This document shows, piece by piece, positions 23,670-27,722 of a stretch of 27,722 bases of DNA (position 1 is its first letter; every line of letters begins with the position of its first letter). Made by a program: the position numbers and the translations under genes. The stretch is from Gallionellaceae bacterium UBA5126 (GTDB taxonomy: Bacteria > Pseudomonadota > Gammaproteobacteria > Burkholderiales > Gallionellaceae). The stretch lies in NCBI GenBank assembly GCA_002414205.1, contig DHYQ01000105.1:1-27722 (forward strand). Reading direction: 5' to 3'. The notes beneath the pieces are model-generated. The model searched no databases. It was not told the origin of the DNA and saw only the letters and a list, made by a program, of their open reading frames with translations.

Positions 23670-23698
23670 AGCATAAATCATGCCAAACAGTGACTGTA
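23670..23698 (-). promoter_or_regulatory. Candidate promoter with operator-like dyad for the acyl-modification operon
   Basis: On the minus strand TATGCT (23675-23670) could be a -10, about 45 nt before the ATG at 23624. The -35 position (23698-23693, TACAGT) is a poor match and overlaps a perfect 5-bp dyad, ACAGT-N-ACTGT (23687-23697). That arrangement would suit activator or repressor control. The call rests on motif and position alone. Confidence 0.28.
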
Positions 23699-23755
23699 CG
23701 CACGCGAAGGCAATAGACTCCTGATGCCACAACAAGTTCACTCATACCGTCGTTT

Positions 23756-26581
23756 TCATTCATTTTTCGGCAATAGCGACCGCAGATAACGCCCGGTCAC
23801 GCTATCCGGGTGAGATGCCAAGGCTTGCGGCGTACCCTGCGCCAGAATCTGCCCACCACCCGCGCCGCCTTCCGGGCCGAGGTCGATCATCCAATCGGCG
23901 GTTTTAATCACATCCAGATTGTGCTCAATCACCACCACGGTGTTGCCCTGATCGCGCAGTTTGTGGATCACCTTCAACAGCAGCGCAATGTCGTGGAAAT
24001 GCAGGCCAGTGGTCGGTTCGTCCAGAATGTACAGCGTGCGCCCGGTGTCGCGCTTGGACAGTTCCAGCGACAACTTCACCCGCTGCGCTTCGCCACCGGA
24101 CAAGGTGGTGGCAGATTGCCCTAGTGTGATGTAGCCCAGGCCCACGTCCAGCAAGGTTTGCAGCTTGCGCGCAATCACCGGCACGGCGTTGAAAAACTCG
24201 TGCGCCTGCTCCACGGTCATGGCCAGCACCTGATGGACGTTTTTGCCCTTGTACTGCACTTCCAGCGTTTCGCGGTTGTAGCGGTGGCCGTGGCACACGT
24301 CGCACGGCACATACACGTCCGGCAAAAAGTGCATCTCGACTTTAATCACGCCGTCGCCCTGACAGGCTTCGCAGCGCCCGCCTTTGACGTTGAAGGAAAA
24401 ACGCCCCGGCCCGTAGCCGCGTTCCCGCGCCGTCGGCACGCCAGCAAACAGCTCCCGAATCGGCGTGAACAACCCGGTGTAAGTGGCCGGATTGGAGCGC
24501 GGCGTGCGACCAATCGGCGACTGATCGACGTTAATCACCTTGTCGAAAAATTCCAGCCCCTCAATCGCATCGTGCGGCGCAGGCTCGGCCTGGCTGCCGT
24601 ACAAATGCCGCGCCACCGCCGGGTACAGGGTGTCGTTAATCAGCGTGGATTTGCCGGAGCCGGACACACCGGTGACGCACACCAGCAGGCCGACCGGCAA
24701 ATCCAGGGTGAGATTTTTCAGGTTATTGCCGCGTGCGCCCAGCACACGCAAACGGCGTTCAGGATTCGGTTCACGCAGGGTTTCCGGCACGGCAATGCTG
24801 CGTCGCCCGGCCAGATAGTCGCCAGTGAGCGAGGCCGGGTTGGCGCAAATTTCCGCCGGACGGCCCTGTGCCACCACTTGTCCGCCATGCTCACCCGCGC
24901 CCGGCCCCATATCCACCACATAATCGGCGTGGCGAATGGCGTCCTCGTCATGCTCCACCACAATCACGCTGTTGCCCATGTCGCGCAGGCGCTTCAGGGT
25001 GTCCAGCAGGCGATCGTTGTCGCGCTGGTGCAGGCCGATGGACGGCTCGTCCAGCACATACATCACCCCGGTCAGACCGGAGCCGATTTGCGACGCCAGC
25101 CGAATTCGCTGCGCCTCGCCACCGGACAAGGTTTCCGCCGAGCGCTCCAGCGACAAATAATCCAGCCCGACGTTGTTCAAGAAGGTCAGGCGACTGGAAA
25201 TTTCCTGCACGATTTTTTCCGCAATCGCGGCGCGGTTGCCCGGTAAAGTCAGCCCGGCAAAAAATTGCTGCGCCGCCCGCAACGGCAAGGCGCTCAAGGC
25301 ATGCAGGCTTTGCCCCGCCACCCGCACATGCCGCGCCGCCAGCCGCAAACGCGCCCCGTGGCATTCCGGGCAGGTTTTGCTGTTGAGATATTTAGCCAAC
25401 TCCTCGCGCACCGTGGGCGAATCGGTTTCGTGATAACGCCGCTCCAGATTGTGCACGATGCCTTCAAAAGCGTGCTCACGCAGCACCTGTTTGCCACGCT
25501 CGTTGAGATAGGTGAAGGGAATCACTTGCTTGCCGCTGCCGTACAGCACCACTTGCTGCACCTCCTCCGGCAACTGCTCAAAAGGTAACTCCAAATCGAA
25601 GTTGTAAAAGCGCGCCAGACTGGCCAGCAACTGGTGATAAAACTGATTGCGCCGGTCCCAACCTTTAATCGCCCCGGCACTCAACGACAGCGTGTTAAAC
25701 GCCACGATGCGCTTGGGATCGAAAAAGCTGATATTGCCCAAGCCGTCGCACTTGGGACACGCGCCCATCGGGTTATTGAAGGAAAACAGCCGGGGTTCCA
25801 ATTCCGGCAAGGAATAGCTGCACGCCGGGCAGGCGAATTTGGCCGAAAACAGATGCACCACGCCGCTGTCCATTTCCACCGCCATGGCGCGCCCATCGGC
25901 ATGGCGCAGCGCGGTTTCAAACGATTCCGCCAGACGCTGCTGGTTGTCGGGATGGACTTTCAATCTGTCCACCACGATGTCGATGTCGTGCTTTTTGGTT
26001 TTTTGCAGCGCGGGCAGGGCGTCGATTTCATACACCTCGCCATCCACGCGCAGCCGGGTAAAGCCCTGCGCCCGCAGCTCGTCGAACAAATCCAGTTGCT
26101 CGCCCTTGCGCCCCACCACCAGCGGCGACAGGATCATCACCTTGGTGCCTTCCGGCAGTGCCAGCACATGATCCACCATCTGCCCCACGCTCTGCGATTG
26201 CAACGGCAAATCATGCTCCGGGCAAAACGGCTCCCCGGCGCGGGCAAACAGCAGGCGCAGGTAATCGTGAATCTCAGTAATGGTGCCGACGGTGGAGCGC
26301 GGATTATGTGAGGTGGCTTTTTGCTCGATGGAAATCGCCGGCGACAAACCCTCAATCAAATCCACATCCGGCTTTTCCATCAGTTGCAAAAACTGCCGCG
26401 CATAGGCCGACAGCGATTCCACATAGCGCCGCTGCCCCTCGGCATACAGCGTGTCAAAGGCCAGCGACGACTTGCCGGAGCCGGACAGCCCGGTGACGAC
26501 CACCAACTGATGGCGCGGCAAATCCAGACTGATGTTCTTCAGATTGTGGGTACGAGCCCCGCGAATTTTGATGTATTCCAT
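23756..26581 (-). CDS. uvrA: Excinuclease ABC subunit A (UvrA)
   Basis: The 941-aa product (E. coli UvrA is 940) is the DNA-damage-recognition ATPase of nucleotide excision repair. It starts [20 protein letters not shown]; frames extending upstream to 26707 contain non-family sequence. Two ABC ATPase modules are intact: Walker [10 protein letters not shown] at 31-39 and GVSGSGKST near 640, with signatures [11 protein letters not shown] near 484 and [11 protein letters not shown] near 824. Zinc-binding Cys pairs are present (CPAC ... CPKC, CPEC and CEAC ... CDVC). The [16 protein letters not shown] stretch is diagnostic. UvrA works as a dimer and loads UvrB on damaged DNA. Its Shine-Dalgarno is weak. 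No LexA-type CTG-N10-CAG site was seen upstream, so SOS control is not evident here. Confidence 0.97.
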   Translation of the reverse strand: MEYIKIRGARTHNLKNISLDLPRHQLVVVTGLSGSGKSSLAFDTLYAEGQRRYVESLSAYARQFLQLMEKPDVDLIEGLSPAISIEQKATSHNPRSTVGTITEIHDYLRLLFARAGEPFCPEHDLPLQSQSVGQMVDHVLALPEGTKVMILSPLVVGRKGEQLDLFDELRAQGFTRLRVDGEVYEIDALPALQKTKKHDIDIVVDRLKVHPDNQQRLAESFETALRHADGRAMAVEMDSGVVHLFSAKFACPACSYSLPELEPRLFSFNNPMGACPKCDGLGNISFFDPKRIVAFNTLSLSAGAIKGWDRRNQFYHQLLASLARFYNFDLELPFEQLPEEVQQVVLYGSGKQVIPFTYLNERGKQVLREHAFEGIVHNLERRYHETDSPTVREELAKYLNSKTCPECHGARLRLAARHVRVAGQSLHALSALPLRAAQQFFAGLTLPGNRAAIAEKIVQEISSRLTFLNNVGLDYLSLERSAETLSGGEAQRIRLASQIGSGLTGVMYVLDEPSIGLHQRDNDRLLDTLKRLRDMGNSVIVVEHDEDAIRHADYVVDMGPGAGEHGGQVVAQGRPAEICANPASLTGDYLAGRRSIAVPETLREPNPERRLRVLGARGNNLKNLTLDLPVGLLVCVTGVSGSGKSTLINDTLYPAVARHLYGSQAEPAPHDAIEGLEFFDKVINVDQSPIGRTPRSNPATYTGLFTPIRELFAGVPTARERGYGPGRFSFNVKGGRCEACQGDGVIKVEMHFLPDVYVPCDVCHGHRYNRETLEVQYKGKNVHQVLAMTVEQAHEFFNAVPVIARKLQTLLDVGLGYITLGQSATTLSGGEAQRVKLSLELSKRDTGRTLYILDEPTTGLHFHDIALLLKVIHKLRDQGNTVVVIEHNLDVIKTADWMIDLGPEGGAGGGQILAQGTPQALASHPDSVTGRYLRSLLPKNE

Positions 26582-26658
26582 GGCGCAACGGCGTGCATTC
26601 AAAGGGCGGGAAGTGTACGCGACTTTTGATACGCGCACGCAGATAAAATCAGAAAACC

Positions 26659-26698
26659 GCATGCGCTCAGGATGCGCAGCGCATGCCCCTTCGGGCAT
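26659..26698. repeat. Two overlapping inverted repeats between uvrA and the sensor gene
   Basis: A perfect 9-bp inverted repeat (GCATGCGCT at 26659-26667, AGCGCATGC at 26678-26686) overlaps a second 6-bp stem (ATGCCC / GGGCAT, 26683-26698). The two stems share bases and cannot form together. They lie in the 146-nt divergent intergenic region, where they could be operators or a leader structure for the sensor gene. Confidence 0.4.
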
Positions 26699-26727
26699 AA
26701 TGCACACCCCGCCCTCCTCCCATTACC

Positions 26728-27722
26728 ATGAACCGTCAGGATCGCCAAACGAGCATACAACACGCCAAGGCCATGCAGTTGTTTGCGGCCAGCCATGTGT
26801 CGCTGGTCTCCAGCGCCATTCTGGCCGGTATCCTGGTGTATGCCCAACGGCAAGTGATCGGACAGGACACGCTGCTACTCTGGTTTGTCATGATCGTGCT
26901 GGGCTCGCTATTGCGCGCCATTCTGGTCTTCCTGTACCGGCGCAAGCAGCCCCCTCCCCCCATCCAACCCTGGCTACAAGGCTTCCGCGCATTGGTGCTG
27001 TTTTCCGGCATCGTCTGGGGCAGCGCCAGCGTGCTCCTGTTCCCAGCCGCCATCCCACTGCACCAGATGCTGTTGGTGGTCATCATGCTAGGCCTGGCGT
27101 CCGGCGCCATGATTTCCTTCTCTGCCGATCGTCCTGCCGCCATGCTGTTTCTGCTGGCCTCGCTTCTACCCCTGGTATTCCGGCTACTGGCCGTGGGCAG
27201 CGATGTCAGCACCGTGGTCGCCATCGCGCTGGCTTTTTACTTGCTCTTCATGCTGGTGAATTTGCGCCGCATTCACCGCAACTTGCACGACAACATCGCC
27301 TTACACATGGCCGCCCATCGACAAGCCGACGTGCTGCGGGACAGCGAAGAGCGCTACCGTCTGCTCTTGACCCACTCCCCCGTGGGCATATTCCACTACA
27401 ACCCACAATTGATACTGACCTATTGCAACCAGCGCTTCGCCGATATTTTGCAGAACACCCCGGAAAAACTGCTCGGCCTGAGCATGCGCACACTCAAGGA
27501 TCAATCGCCCTTGCCTGCGCTGCGGGCCGCCCTGCAAGGTGAAACGGCCTACTACGAAGGACAATATCAAGCCACGCTGACTGAGGTGCAATGCTGGGTT
27601 GCCATGCACTGCGCCCCCTATCGTGATCGGCACGGCAGCATTATCGGCGGCGTTGCCATCGTGGAAGACATCGACCGCCGCAAAGCGGCTGAAAAAGAAG
27701 TCGAACGACTGGCCTTCTACGA
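26728..27722 (+). CDS. Membrane PAS sensor protein, probably a diguanylate cyclase/phosphodiesterase (cut by window end)
   Basis: The frame is open from the ATG at 26728 through 331 codons to the right edge, so the gene is partial. Residues about 20-180 hold roughly six hydrophobic segments, an N-terminal sensory membrane domain. Residues about 195-205 form a short linker (MAAHRQADVLRDSEERY). A PAS domain follows (about 205-290: LLLTHSPVGIFHYN, YCNQRFADIL) with a PAC end (GGVAIVEDIDRRKAAEKEVE). The last visible residues, EVERLAFYD, match the usual lead-in to a GGDEF domain (DPLTGLPNR). It is therefore likely a cyclic-di-GMP signalling enzyme, perhaps also with EAL. No convincing Shine-Dalgarno is seen, so a start at the Met 15 codons later is possible. 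The ligand is unknown. Confidence 0.82.
   Translation, partial: MNRQDRQTSIQHAKAMQLFAASHVSLVSSAILAGILVYAQRQVIGQDTLLLWFVMIVLGSLLRAILVFLYRRKQPPPPIQPWLQGFRALVLFSGIVWGSASVLLFPAAIPLHQMLLVVIMLGLASGAMISFSADRPAAMLFLLASLLPLVFRLLAVGSDVSTVVAIALAFYLLFMLVNLRRIHRNLHDNIALHMAAHRQADVLRDSEERYRLLLTHSPVGIFHYNPQLILTYCNQRFADILQNTPEKLLGLSMRTLKDQSPLPALRAALQGETAYYEGQYQATLTEVQCWVAMHCAPYRDRHGSIIGGVAIVEDIDRRKAAEKEVERLAFY

Noticed and set aside
24158..25246. 362-aa open frame on the plus strand
   Set aside because: It is antisense to uvrA, a highly conserved gene; shadows of this kind are common in GC-rich uvrA.
26582..26707. 42-codon N-terminal extension of uvrA
   Set aside because: UvrA proteins begin at MEYIKIRG or an equivalent; the extension has no family similarity and fills the divergent promoter region.
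26582..26727. LexA/SOS box upstream of uvrA
   Set aside because: No CTG-N10-CAG pattern was found in the intergenic region by reading both strands.

Overview
The window looks like chromosomal DNA of a Gram-negative proteobacterium, most likely a betaproteobacterium. The basis is the mix of an RdgC homologue, an LpxL/HtrB-type lipid A acyltransferase, an Atm1-type ABC exporter, a PBP7-type D,D-endopeptidase, an OmpA-type anchor and an outer-membrane beta-barrel, in moderately GC-rich DNA. The genus cannot be fixed by eye. No tRNA, rRNA, CRISPR array, insertion sequence or phage gene was seen. Coding density is high, and almost everything is on the minus strand except a universal stress protein gene and a sensor gene cut by the right edge.

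Region 1 (1-13783, minus) is a five-gene cell-surface locus. In transcription order it holds a small secreted DUF11-like protein (164 aa), a 918-aa secreted DUF11-repeat protein, a 2115-aa protein joining DUF11 and SdrD-B-like modules to a C-terminal outer-membrane beta-barrel, an OmpA-family peptidoglycan-binding protein whose start overlaps the preceding stop (ATGA), and a giant secreted protein of alternating ~130-150-aa Cys-paired repeats that runs off the left edge. It reads as a dedicated surface-layer or adhesin apparatus with its own barrel and periplasmic anchor.

Region 2 (13942-18698, minus) is housekeeping: rdgC, a pbpG-like D,D-endopeptidase, an Atm1-like ABC half-transporter and an LpxL/HtrB-like acyltransferase. 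Two good minus-strand intrinsic terminators punctuate it. A universal stress protein (18860-19306, plus) with its own terminator follows.

Region 3 (19357-23624, minus) is a tight five-gene operon: a 'thermostable hemolysin' family protein (GNAT/LuxI-like pattern), an AMP-forming acyl-activating enzyme, a heme-oxygenase-like diiron oxidase (HDO) with a complete E-x2-H / E / H-x3-D-x2-H ligand set, a short-chain dehydrogenase, and a periplasmic TPR protein. Activation, acyl transfer, iron-dependent oxidation and ketone/alcohol redox together suggest a fatty-acid-derived metabolite pathway. This is the most promising candidate for an undescribed system here.

Region 4 (23756-27722) holds uvrA (minus) and, divergently, the first 331 codons of a membrane PAS sensor that probably continues into a GGDEF domain.
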